NCBI GenBank assembly: GCA_009925955.1
Contig: RFPX01000008.1
Coordinates: 1-17,935, forward strand
DNA from: Betaproteobacteria bacterium
GTDB lineage: Bacteria; Pseudomonadota; Gammaproteobacteria; Burkholderiales; Burkholderiaceae_C
DNA length: 17,935 nucleotides
Direction of reading: 5' to 3'
Position numbers and translations under genes: made by a program. Below, piece after piece: positions 7,215 to 14,243 of this stretch. The notes below the pieces were generated by a model. That model worked only from the letters and a program-made list of their open reading frames with translations. It was not told the DNA's origin and ran no database searches. How positions within the stretch are numbered: the first letter of the stretch is position 1; every line of letters begins with the position of its first letter.

Positions 7215-8535
7215 GCTCACCGTCCTCGATGCGGCCGATCACGGGGATCGGCAGTTCGCGCAGGGCGCGCGCCAAGCGATCGGGGAAGGCGCCGGAGCGT
7301 TTGCCGCCGCTGGGAGCCGCGATCGCCAAGCCCGCGCTGTCCAGGCGGTCCACTGGTAACGATCCGCTGCCGATCTGGCTGCGACACGCCACCACACGCA
7401 CCAGGGCGCGGTCCGCGCAGGCGGCCTGCACCATGGGCTGCAGCCGCTGCGCCTGGGCCTGCAGTTCGGCTTGAGATCGGGTCAGCAGTCGCAGCGCGGG
7501 CAGGCGCTGGGCCAAACGGTCGGGGTCGCGGTACAGGCGCAGGGTGGCTTCGAGTGCCGCAATCGTCATCTTGTCCAAGCGCAGCGAGCGCTTGAGCGGG
7601 CACTTCTTGATGCGCGCGATCAGGTCCTTGCGCCCCACGATCAAGCCCGCCTGAGGCCCGCCCAGGAGCTTGTCCCCACTGAACGTGACCACATCCACAC
7701 CATTGGTGATGGATTCAGCCGGCGTGGGCTCGTGCGGCAGGCCCCACTGGCTCAGGTCCACCAGGGTGCCGGCCCCCAAGTCTTCTGCGAAGGGGATCCC
7801 GTGGCGGTGACACAAGGCCGCCAGTTCCGCCGGCGGCACCGCAGCGGTAAAGCCCTGCACCTGGTAGTTGCTGGTGTGCACCTTCATCACCAGGCCCGTC
7901 TTGGGGCCGAAGGCCTCTTCAAAGTCACGCAGGTGGGTGCGGTTGGTGGTGCCCACCTCCACCAACTTACAGCCGGCGCGGCGCATGATGTCGGGGATGC
8001 GGAAGGCGCCGCCGATCTCCACGAGCTCCCCACGCGAAACGGGCACTTCCTTCTTTTCGGCCAGTGCGCTGAGCACCAGCATCACGGCCGCAGCGTTGTT
8101 GTTGACGGCGGTGGCGGCTTCGGCCCCCGTGAATTCGCGCAGCAGGCCTTCGATGTGGTCATCGCGGTCGCCGCGTGCGCCACGGCCCAGGTCGAACTCC
8201 AGGTTGCTGAAGCCCTGCATCACCGACATCACCGCTTCGATGGCTTCGGGGGCCATCACCGCGCGGCCCAGGTTGGTGTGCAGCACGGTGCCGGTGAGGT
8301 TGAACACCGGCCGCAGTGCGGGTTGGGCCTGGGCCTGAAGGCTGCTGTCCACAGCGGCTTCGAAGGCCGCCACATCAAAGGGCAGGCCGCTGGCGCGCCA
8401 GGTCTCAAGGGCCGCGCGAGCGGCCCCCAGTGCACTGTGGCGGCCATGGGTGGCCTGCAGGGCGCGCATGGCTGGGCGGTCCAGCAAGCGGTCCATGGCG
8501 GGTGGGCGGTGTGCCGCCACCGGTGAATTGTTCAT
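7129..8535 (-). CDS. selA: L-seryl-tRNA(Sec) selenium transferase
   Basis: This 468-aa PLP enzyme converts Ser-tRNA(Sec) to Sec-tRNA(Sec) using selenophosphate. It matches E. coli SelA along its length: RPVFNLTGTVLHTNLGRA, NNNAAAVMLVL, SRGELVEIGGAFRIPD, MKVHTSNYQVQGFT, and the PLP-lysine motif TFSGDKLLGGPQAG (K289), then SQIGSGSLPVDRL and IPVIGRIEDGELKLDLRCLD. The start ATG 8535 (MNNSPVAAHRPPAMDRLLDR) fits the E. coli N-terminus; the frame stays open upstream only because it runs through the tRNA gene. There is no good Shine-Dalgarno, and the start lies 14 bp after the tRNA CCA end. It is the last gene of selB-selC-selA. An intact enzyme means the pathway is retained. Confidence 0.95.
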   Translation of the reverse strand: MNNSPVAAHRPPAMDRLLDRPAMRALQATHGRHSALGAARAALETWRASGLPFDVAAFEAAVDSSLQAQAQPALRPVFNLTGTVLHTNLGRAVMAPEAIEAVMSVMQGFSNLEFDLGRGARGDRDDHIEGLLREFTGAEAATAVNNNAAAVMLVLSALAEKKEVPVSRGELVEIGGAFRIPDIMRRAGCKLVEVGTTNRTHLRDFEEAFGPKTGLVMKVHTSNYQVQGFTAAVPPAELAALCHRHGIPFAEDLGAGTLVDLSQWGLPHEPTPAESITNGVDVVTFSGDKLLGGPQAGLIVGRKDLIARIKKCPLKRSLRLDKMTIAALEATLRLYRDPDRLAQRLPALRLLTRSQAELQAQAQRLQPMVQAACADRALVRVVACRSQIGSGSLPVDRLDSAGLAIAAPSGGKRSGAFPDRLARALRELPIPVIGRIEDGELKLDLRCLDGAEMEQRFLQQLPLLKVPR

Positions 8536-8549
8536 GCTCGCACTCAAGT

Positions 8550-8646
8550 TGGCGGAGGTGGGTGGGAGTCGAACCCACCTGGGACCGCTGAGCGGCCCCA
8601 CCCGGTTTTGCAGACCGGACGCCCCACCGGGGGACGATCCGCCTCC
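8550..8646 (-). tRNA. selC: selenocysteine tRNA with GCA (cysteine-codon) anticodon
   Basis: Reading from 8646 downward, the acceptor is GGAGGCGG paired with CCACCUCC: 8 bp with one C6-A mismatch. The D arm CGUCCC/GGGGCG has 6 bp. The anticodon stem CCGGU/ACCGG plus a U-G pair encloses the loop CUGCAAA, with anticodon GCA at 8611-8609. The long variable arm pairs GGGGCCGC with GCGGUCCC. The T stem GUGGG/CCCAC encloses UUCGACU. Discriminator G73 is at 8553 and CCA is encoded at 8552-8550. The 8+5 acceptor/T helix, 6-bp D stem and long variable arm are the bacterial tRNA-Sec hallmarks. E. coli selC has loop CUUCAAA, so one base, U34 to G34, separates UGA decoding from UGC/UGU decoding. G73 and the long arm favour SerRS/SelA; CysRS needs U73. 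Confidence 0.96.
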
Positions 8647-8659
8647 TGCGGCAATCGCA

Positions 8660-10594
8660 TCAGCCGCCGAACATCTTGCGGGGGTCGCGCTTGAAGTGCC
8701 GCCCCACCGCATCCCGCTCGGTCAAACCGATTTCATCAAAGTACTCTACCAAAGGCACCGACAGGTGGCGGCTGACCCCCACCGATTCCCTCAGGTCGCG
8801 CACGTTCAATCGCTGGTTGGGGTCGGCGTCGGCCAAGGCCTTGGCGCGCAGGCTCAGGGCCAGCATCTGTTCGGTCTGGAACCAGTACTCCGCGCCCACG
8901 GGGTGCACCTTGCCCATGCGCTGCAGGCGCTGCAGCGTGCGCAGCACCTGATCCTTGCGCAGGCTGCGGTCGCGTTCGAGCAAGTCGCTCAACCGTGGGG
9001 GCAGGAACCCGCCTTCATCGAGCCAAGGCTTCAGGCGTTCCCAGATCAGCTTTTCCGTGCCCTGCAGGGTGGCCTCGTGACCGGCCAGGGCCAAGGCCGC
9101 CCCATGGCGCCGCAGGGTGCCGTCGCGCACCAGGCCCGCCAGCAGTTGCGCAAACACCGCTGCGGTCGGCTTGTCACGCACCTGGCGCACGAGTTGTTCC
9201 TGGCTCAGGCCCGGGCTGTCGGGGTTGCGCCTGTGGTGGGCGCCCAAGGCCTCGGTGATGCGCGCCTGGTAGCGCTGGATCTGCGCCTGCGTGAACCACA
9301 GCGCCGCATCCCCTTCGCCAATGGTGGTCCAGGGTGTGCGCTGCGCGCTGGCATCTTCAGCGGCCTGCAGCGCCGCGGGCACCAGGTTCCAGGCCTGAGC
9401 AAAGTTGCGCCGCTCGATGCCATAAGGGGACTCCAGCGCCAGCAAGGCCGACAGCGCCTGCTCAGCCGTGGGGGCCTCCATCGCCTTGAGGGCCTCGACC
9501 AGCTGGCTGCGGTGGCGCCGGCTGGGGGGCGCAAAAGGGTCGACCACCTGCCCGCCGCCCAGGGTGCGTTGGGCGGACTGGTCCCGGATGATGAAGCGGT
9601 CCCCACGCAGGGCGCCAATGGGCCGGTCCAGGTCGAACTGCACCAGGGCGTGGCCACCGGGCTGCAGGCTGCTGCCCTCCAGCAGCGCCACGCGCGCGTT
9701 CACGTCTTCGGCACCCAGGTGCAGGTGCACCGGGGTCCAGTGCGCCAGGGCCTTGGCTTCCGAAGGCAACAGGCGCAGCCGTGCAGCCAGGCGCTGGGTG
9801 GGTGCGTGCAGCGCCTCGTGTACCAGCCAGTGGCCACGCTGGACCTGCTGCTTTTCGGCGCCCACCAGGTTCAGGGCCAGGCGCTGGCCGGCCAGGCCTT
9901 CCTCGGCCGCCTGGTTCTGCGCATGCAGCCCCCGCACGCGCACCTCCAGGCCCGATGGGCTCAGGCGCAGCCGGTCGCCCACCCGAACCCGGCCGCTCAC
10001 GGCCGTGCCGGTGACCACGGTGCCGATGCCTGCCAGGGTGAAGCTGCGGTCCACCGACAGGCGGAAGTGTCCTTCCAAGGCCTGCGGCGTGCCGGCCTGC
10101 CGAGCCTGGTCCAGATGGGCCCTGAGGGCATCGAGTCCCGCGCCGGTCACGCTGGACACCGGCAGCACCGGAGCCCGCTCCAGGCCGGTGCCGCGCAGCA
10201 GGCCTGCAATCTCTTGCTGCACCTGCTGCAGCCGCGGCGCATCCACCAGGTCGCACTTGCTCACGGCCACCACGCCGCGCTGCAGGCCCAGGAGGTCCAG
10301 GATGGCCAAGTGCTCGCGGGTCTGGGGCATGGGCCCGTCATCGGCGGCCACCACCAGCATCACGTGGTCCATGCCCGTGGCGCCGGCCAGCATGTTGCGC
10401 ACCAGTTTTTCATGTCCCGGCACGTCCACGAAGCCCAGCACCTGCCCATCGGCCTGCGCCTGGTAGGCAAAGCCCAGGTCCACGGTGATGCCGCGTTCCT
10501 TCTCCTCTTTGAGGCGGTCGGCATCGATGCCGGTCAAGGCCTTGACCAGGGAGGTCTTGCCGTGGTCGATGTGGCCGGCGGTGCCGACGATCAT
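8660..10594 (-). CDS. selB: selenocysteine-specific elongation factor
   Basis: This 644-aa EF-Tu-like GTPase delivers Sec-tRNA(Sec) to ribosomes stalled at a SECIS hairpin. The GTPase motifs are intact: G1 GHIDHGKT (7-14), G2 GITVDLGFA, G3 DVPGHE (57-62), G4 SKCD (112-115) and G5 SSVTG. Beta-barrel domains follow (FTLAGIGTVVTGTAVSGRV). The C-terminal half has the winged-helix repeats that bind SECIS RNA, ending in SRHLSVPLVEYFDEIGLTER and the terminal RDPRKMFGG. ATG 10594 matches the family start (MIVGTAGHIDHG). The stop lies 13 bp before the tRNA 5' end, so selB, selC and selA are probably co-transcribed. SelB holds its tRNA away from EF-Tu, which could confine Sec insertion to UGC codons with a SECIS. 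Confidence 0.96.
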   Translation of the reverse strand: MIVGTAGHIDHGKTSLVKALTGIDADRLKEEKERGITVDLGFAYQAQADGQVLGFVDVPGHEKLVRNMLAGATGMDHVMLVVAADDGPMPQTREHLAILDLLGLQRGVVAVSKCDLVDAPRLQQVQQEIAGLLRGTGLERAPVLPVSSVTGAGLDALRAHLDQARQAGTPQALEGHFRLSVDRSFTLAGIGTVVTGTAVSGRVRVGDRLRLSPSGLEVRVRGLHAQNQAAEEGLAGQRLALNLVGAEKQQVQRGHWLVHEALHAPTQRLAARLRLLPSEAKALAHWTPVHLHLGAEDVNARVALLEGSSLQPGGHALVQFDLDRPIGALRGDRFIIRDQSAQRTLGGGQVVDPFAPPSRRHRSQLVEALKAMEAPTAEQALSALLALESPYGIERRNFAQAWNLVPAALQAAEDASAQRTPWTTIGEGDAALWFTQAQIQRYQARITEALGAHHRRNPDSPGLSQEQLVRQVRDKPTAAVFAQLLAGLVRDGTLRRHGAALALAGHEATLQGTEKLIWERLKPWLDEGGFLPPRLSDLLERDRSLRKDQVLRTLQRLQRMGKVHPVGAEYWFQTEQMLALSLRAKALADADPNQRLNVRDLRESVGVSRHLSVPLVEYFDEIGLTERDAVGRHFKRDPRKMFGG

Positions 10595-10691
10595 GCGCGG
10601 GTCTCCGAATGCGGGGGCGGTGTTCGTGGGCCGCCACCGTTTTCCAGTGCCAAGCCCACCACGAAGCGCAGGATGCTACACGTTTGATGCG

Positions 10692-10705
10692 CCGGCGCGC
10701 GCCGG
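10692..10705. repeat. 14-bp perfect palindrome between selB and fdhD
   Basis: CCGGCGCGCGCCGG is a perfect palindrome inside the 173-bp divergent region between the selB start (10594) and the fdhD start (10768). It could be a regulator site or a short GC hairpin. GC-rich DNA yields such palindromes by chance, so support is weak. I found no convincing -35/-10 pair for either gene. Confidence 0.3.
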
Positions 10706-10767
10706 GCCTGAACAAGCCCCGAACCCCCGCCCTGCAAGGGCGATTCCGACTGGGCGAGAATCCGAGC

Positions 10768-11697
10768 ATGCTTGGCCCGCAGCCTGAAGCCTCCCTTGTC
10801 AGCCCGACACGCGTGGCCACCGAACCCCCCAGCGGCTTGCCGCACATGACCCGTGCCGGCGGCGCGCTGACGCGCGACATCGAGATCCTGGACGAGTACG
10901 GGCAGCGCCGCACGATTGCCATTCCCATCGAGCGCCCTTTGACGGTCTTCGTCGACAAGCGCGAACTGGTGACCTTGATGACGCTGGGCGCGGCACCGGA
11001 ACTGCTGGTCCTGGGCTACCTGATCAACCAGCGCCTGGTGGGCTCACCCGCCGAGGTCGCCTCCATCACCGTGGACTGGGATGTCTCGGCCGCTGCGGTC
11101 AAGACCCACTTGGGCATTGAGCACCTGGAAGCCCGCACCGCCAAACGTGTGGTCACCACCGGCTGCGGCCAGGGCACTGTGTTTGGCGACGTGATGGCGG
11201 GTTTGGATGCGGTTCGCCTTCCCGATGCTGCAGATGCCCGCATTCGGCAAAGCACCTTGAACGCGGTGCTGGAGGTCATGCGCCAGCAGGACAGCGTGCA
11301 CCGGCGCGCCGGCAGCGTGCACGGCTGCGCGCTCTTCCAAGGTGCGGAGCTGCTGATGTTCGTGGAAGATGTGGGCCGTCACAACGCAATCGACGCGATT
11401 GCCGGCTGGATGGCCATGCAGGGTGTGCGCGGCCACGACAAGCTGTTCTACACCACCGGGCGCCTGACCAGTGAGATGGTGATGAAGGCCGCGCACATGG
11501 GCGTGCCGATGATCGTCTCGCGCAACGGCGTTACGCAAATGGGACACGACTTGGCCACTCGGCTGGGCATGACCTTGTTTGGCCGCGCCTCCAACCGCCA
11601 CTTCCTGTGCTACTGCGGCTTTGACCGCTTTGACTCAGAGCCCGAGCCCATGCGCCCGTCGGTGCGCGTGGTGTCCGCTTCACCACAAGAGGGATAG
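10768..11697 (+). CDS. fdhD: formate dehydrogenase accessory sulfurtransferase FdhD
   Basis: This protein of about 309 aa supplies sulfur from IscS to the molybdenum cofactor of formate dehydrogenase, which is needed for FdhA activity. Family motifs are IPIERPLTVFVDKRELVTLM, TLGAAPELLVLGYLINQRLV, VVTTGCGQGTVFGD (C133), GSVHGCALF, VEDVGRHNAIDAIAGW, TTGRLTSEMVMKAAHMGVPM and SRNGVT. Only one Cys is present in the loop that carries two in E. coli (CGVC), a common state elsewhere in the family. The start is uncertain: ATG 10768 (MLGPQPEASL) or ATG 10846 (MTRAGG, 283 aa); neither has a strong Shine-Dalgarno. It diverges from selB, so cofactor sulfuration and selenium decoding genes are adjacent. 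Confidence 0.94.
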   Translation: MLGPQPEASLVSPTRVATEPPSGLPHMTRAGGALTRDIEILDEYGQRRTIAIPIERPLTVFVDKRELVTLMTLGAAPELLVLGYLINQRLVGSPAEVASITVDWDVSAAAVKTHLGIEHLEARTAKRVVTTGCGQGTVFGDVMAGLDAVRLPDAADARIRQSTLNAVLEVMRQQDSVHRRAGSVHGCALFQGAELLMFVEDVGRHNAIDAIAGWMAMQGVRGHDKLFYTTGRLTSEMVMKAAHMGVPMIVSRNGVTQMGHDLATRLGMTLFGRASNRHFLCYCGFDRFDSEPEPMRPSVRVVSASPQEG

Positions 11698-11700
11698 GCC

Positions 11701-12918
11701 ATGCCCGCCACCACACCCGCCTGTCTCAGCCCCGGCGCGCTGCAAGGCGTGCGGGTGGTGGAAATGGGACAACTCATTGCGGGCCCCTTTTGCGGCAAGA
11801 CCCTGGCCGAGTTTGGCGCCGATGTGGTGAAGATCGAGCCCCCGGGCTCGGGTGACCCGCTGCGGCAGTGGCGCCTGATCAAGGATGGCACGTCGGTGTG
11901 GTGGCAGGTGCAAAGCCGCAACAAGCGCTCGGTGGCCCTGGACCTGCGGCAGCCCGAAGGCCAGCAACTGGCGCGCGACCTGATCGCGCAGGCCGATGTC
12001 CTGATCGAAAACTTCCGCCCTGGCACGCTGGAAGCCTGGGGCCTGTCGCCCGACACCCTGCTGGCCCTCAACCCGCGCTTGGTGATGGTGCGCATTTCAG
12101 GCTATGGCCAAACCGGGCCTTACCGTGACCTGCCGGGCTTTGGTGCGATCGGTGAGGCCATGGGGGGCTTGCGGCACCTGACCGGTGAGCCCGGCCGGGT
12201 GCCAGTGCGGGTGGGCGTGTCCATCGGCGACACCTTGGCCGCGCTGCACGCCACCATTGGCGTGATGATGGCCCTGTACCACCGTGACCAGCGTGGTGGG
12301 CAAGGGCAGGTGATCGATGTGGCCCTGCACGAGGCGGTGTTCAACGTCATGGAAAGCCTGCTGCCCGAATACAGCGCCTTCGGTGTGGTGCGCGAAGCCG
12401 CTGGGTCGGCCCTGCCGGGCATTGCACCGTCCAACGCCTACCGCTGCCAGGATGGCTATGTGCTGGTGGCCGGCAATGGTGACAGCATCTTCAAGCGGCT
12501 GATGGCGGTGATCGGCCGGCCGGACCTGGCCGCCGACCCAGGTTTGGCGGGCAACACCGGCCGGGTAGAGCGGGTGGCCGAGTTGGACGCCGCCATCGAG
12601 GCCTGGACCGTGCAGCGCACGGTGGATCAGGTGCTTCAGGCACTGGGCGATGCGCGCGTGCCTGCAGGCAAGGTCTACACCGTGGCCGACATTGCCGCCG
12701 ACCCACACTTCCGGGCCCGCGACATGATCCTGCAGCAGCGCACGCGAGAGGGCTATGACGTGGAGGTGCCCGGCGTGGTGCCCAAGCTTTCAGCCACGCC
12801 GGGAACGGTGCGCCAAGCCGCACCGCGCTTGGGAGAAGACACCGATGCGGTGCTGCGCGAGATGGGCTTGAGCGATCAGCAGATCGCCCAGTTGCGCGAC
12901 AAGGGCATCGTGGCCTGA
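11701..12918 (+). CDS. CaiB/BaiF family (class III) CoA-transferase
   Basis: Encodes 405 aa of the class III CoA-transferase family: LQGVRVVEMGQLIAGPFCGK, TLAEFGADVVKIEPPGSGDP, NKRSVALDLRQPEG, DVLIENFRPGTLEAWGL, NPRLVMVRISGYGQTGPY, and the catalytic Asp in VGVSIGDTLAAL (D177). The C-terminal LREMGLSDQQIAQLRDKGIV is typical. These enzymes move CoA between carboxylic acids; substrate cannot be read from sequence. The start lies 3 bp after the fdhD stop with GAGGGA just upstream, so the two are probably co-transcribed. A formyl-CoA transferase role would link it to formate, but it is not especially close to E. coli Frc by eye. It converges on the next gene with 4 bp between stops. Confidence 0.9.
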   Translation: MPATTPACLSPGALQGVRVVEMGQLIAGPFCGKTLAEFGADVVKIEPPGSGDPLRQWRLIKDGTSVWWQVQSRNKRSVALDLRQPEGQQLARDLIAQADVLIENFRPGTLEAWGLSPDTLLALNPRLVMVRISGYGQTGPYRDLPGFGAIGEAMGGLRHLTGEPGRVPVRVGVSIGDTLAALHATIGVMMALYHRDQRGGQGQVIDVALHEAVFNVMESLLPEYSAFGVVREAAGSALPGIAPSNAYRCQDGYVLVAGNGDSIFKRLMAVIGRPDLAADPGLAGNTGRVERVAELDAAIEAWTVQRTVDQVLQALGDARVPAGKVYTVADIAADPHFRARDMILQQRTREGYDVEVPGVVPKLSATPGTVRQAAPRLGEDTDAVLREMGLSDQQIAQLRDKGIVA

Positions 12919-12922
12919 GCGC

Positions 12923-13465
12923 TCAGCGCAGCGCGCCGGCGTGAAGGTCGCGCAAGCGCACGGGCCCGGCTTCGGCCTCGATCGTGTCGCGCAGGCCCCG
13001 GCACAGGCGCAGGGCGAACAGGACCTCGGCGCAGACGAACATGGGGCCCACCAACAGGCCCCTGAGGTCGTCCATGAAGGCCGGCTTGCGGCCTTCGTAG
13101 TAGTGGCCGATGAACTGGATCACCCAGCCGGCCACGAACAGGCCGATGCCCCAGGCCAACCAGTCGCCCCCGGCCTGCAGGGACACCCAGTGCGCCAGTG
13201 CCATGGCCAAGCCATTGGCGGCAATCACAGCCGTGCTGATCAGTGGATGGCCCCGGGTGACGTACCACAGGGAGGCCGCCGCCCACAGGGCCCAGGCCGG
13301 TGAGAGCACCCAGGGTGAGCCCGGGTCCAGCGGTATGGTGGGATGGGACAGCAACACGCCGACGCCCACCACGATCAGTGGGATGCCCACCAGGTGGGTG
13401 GCGATGTTGCGCGGGTCCCGGTGATAACGGGCGTACTGGACAAGCAGTGACGTGGTGTCGCGCAT
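12923..13465 (-). CDS. Mpo1-like (DUF962) membrane protein
   Basis: Encodes 180 aa of the Mpo1-like/YGL010w family. It has the N-terminal signature LVQYARYHRDPRNIATHLVG and the later IQFIGHYYEGRKPAF, whose His residues are conserved in the family. Several hydrophobic segments (about 32-50, 62-80, 85-105, 112-130) indicate an inner-membrane protein. Yeast Mpo1 is an Fe(II)-dependent dioxygenase in fatty-acid alpha-oxidation; whether bacterial members share this is unknown. ATG 13465 is chosen over an upstream in-frame start at 13492 because GGAGG lies 5 bp before it. A reasonable promoter lies upstream on the same strand (13514-13541). Confidence 0.88.
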   Translation of the reverse strand: MRDTTSLLVQYARYHRDPRNIATHLVGIPLIVVGVGVLLSHPTIPLDPGSPWVLSPAWALWAAASLWYVTRGHPLISTAVIAANGLAMALAHWVSLQAGGDWLAWGIGLFVAGWVIQFIGHYYEGRKPAFMDDLRGLLVGPMFVCAEVLFALRLCRGLRDTIEAEAGPVRLRDLHAGALR

Positions 13466-13513
13466 GGGGTCCTCCAAGGGCCAACCCTTCAATGAGGGTG
13501 ACCACGCAGCGCG

Positions 13514-13541
13514 ATGCTAAGCCCGAACGGACCGCAGCCAA
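13514..13541 (-). promoter_or_regulatory. candidate sigma70 promoter for the Mpo1-like gene
   Basis: On the minus strand, TTGGCT (13541-13536) and TAGCAT (13519-13514) are separated by 16 bp, about 50 bp before the ATG at 13465. Three or more consensus bases are kept in each hexamer. This is by inspection only. Confidence 0.35.
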
Positions 13542-13555
13542 CCCCGGAGCTTCCC

Positions 13556-13561
13556 TAGAAT
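13556..13561 (+). promoter_or_regulatory. candidate -10 element for dcd
   Basis: TAGAAT matches five of six consensus -10 bases and lies about 51 bp before the dcd ATG. The -35 region at the expected distance is GC-rich and poor, so only the -10 is proposed. Confidence 0.3.
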
Positions 13562-13612
13562 GCGGGGCCAGGGCGCCTACCGCATCAGCGCCCACCCAGC
13601 CCAGGAACCCCC

Positions 13613-14182
13613 ATGAGCATCAAGAGCGACCGATGGATCCGCCGAATGGCCGAGCAGCACGGCATGATCGAACCGTTCGAGCCCGGACAGGTCCGCTTTG
13701 CCGCCGACGGTCACAAGATCGTGAGCTACGGCACCAGCAGCTACGGCTACGACATCCGTTGTGCGTCGGAGTTCAAGGTCTTCACCAACATCCACAGCAC
13801 CGTGGTCGATCCGAAGAACTTCGATGAGAAGAGCTTTGTGGACATCCAGGCCGATGTGTGCATCATCCCGCCCAACAGCTTTGCCCTGGCGCGCACCGTC
13901 GAGTACTTCCGCATTCCGCGCAACGTGCTGACGATCTGTCTGGGCAAGAGCACCTATGCGCGCTGCGGCATCATCGTCAACGTCACGCCTTTCGAGCCCG
14001 AATGGGAGGGCTATGTGACGCTGGAGTTCAGCAACACCACGCCCCTGCCGGCCAAGATCTACGCCGGCGAGGGCTGTGCGCAGGTGCTGTTCTTTGAAAG
14101 CGACGAGGTCTGCGAAACCTCGTACAAAGACCGTGGTGGCAAGTACCAGGGGCAGCATGGGGTGACGCTGCCCAAGACCTGA
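13613..14182 (+). CDS. dcd: dCTP deaminase
   Basis: This 189-aa cytosolic trimeric enzyme deaminates dCTP to dUTP, feeding dTTP synthesis through dUTPase. Recognised from MSIKSDRWIRRMAEQHGMI, SYGTSSYGYDIRCASEF, the catalytic region GKSTYARCGIIVNVTPFEPE (S113, R117), TLEFSNTTPLPAKIYAGEG (E138) and the C-terminal YKDRGGKYQGQHGVTLP. The S, R and E correspond to E. coli S111, R115 and E138. The length is close to the family norm of about 190. AGGAA lies a few bases before the ATG. It is divergent from the Mpo1-like gene and convergent with the hydroxyacid dehydrogenase gene, with a 61-bp GC-rich gap lacking a clear T-tailed terminator. Confidence 0.96.
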   Translation: MSIKSDRWIRRMAEQHGMIEPFEPGQVRFAADGHKIVSYGTSSYGYDIRCASEFKVFTNIHSTVVDPKNFDEKSFVDIQADVCIIPPNSFALARTVEYFRIPRNVLTICLGKSTYARCGIIVNVTPFEPEWEGYVTLEFSNTTPLPAKIYAGEGCAQVLFFESDEVCETSYKDRGGKYQGQHGVTLPKT

Positions 14183-14243
14183 GCCCTTCCATCGGCAGGG
14201 CGCCCCGCCCGGGCGGCCGCAACCGCCCAGTGCCACCGCAACT

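Noticed and set aside
8550..8646. Ordinary tRNA-Cys (GCA)
   Set aside because: The long variable arm, 8-bp acceptor, 6-bp D stem, G73 and position between selB and selA all fit tRNA-Sec. tRNA-Cys has a short variable loop, 7-bp acceptor and U73.
8536..8712. N-terminal extension of SelA upstream of 8535
   Set aside because: The frame is open only because it passes through the tRNA gene and the selB end; SelA homology starts at MNNSPVAAHRPPAMDRLL.
8450..10687. Long plus-strand open frame opposite selB
   Set aside because: Antisense shadow with Gln/His/Arg/Gly-rich low-complexity translation; the minus strand carries intact SelB motifs.
14183..14243. Bidirectional terminator between dcd and the hydroxyacid dehydrogenase gene
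   Set aside because: GC-rich self-complementary runs are present, but there is no T-tract on either strand and no clearly favoured hairpin.
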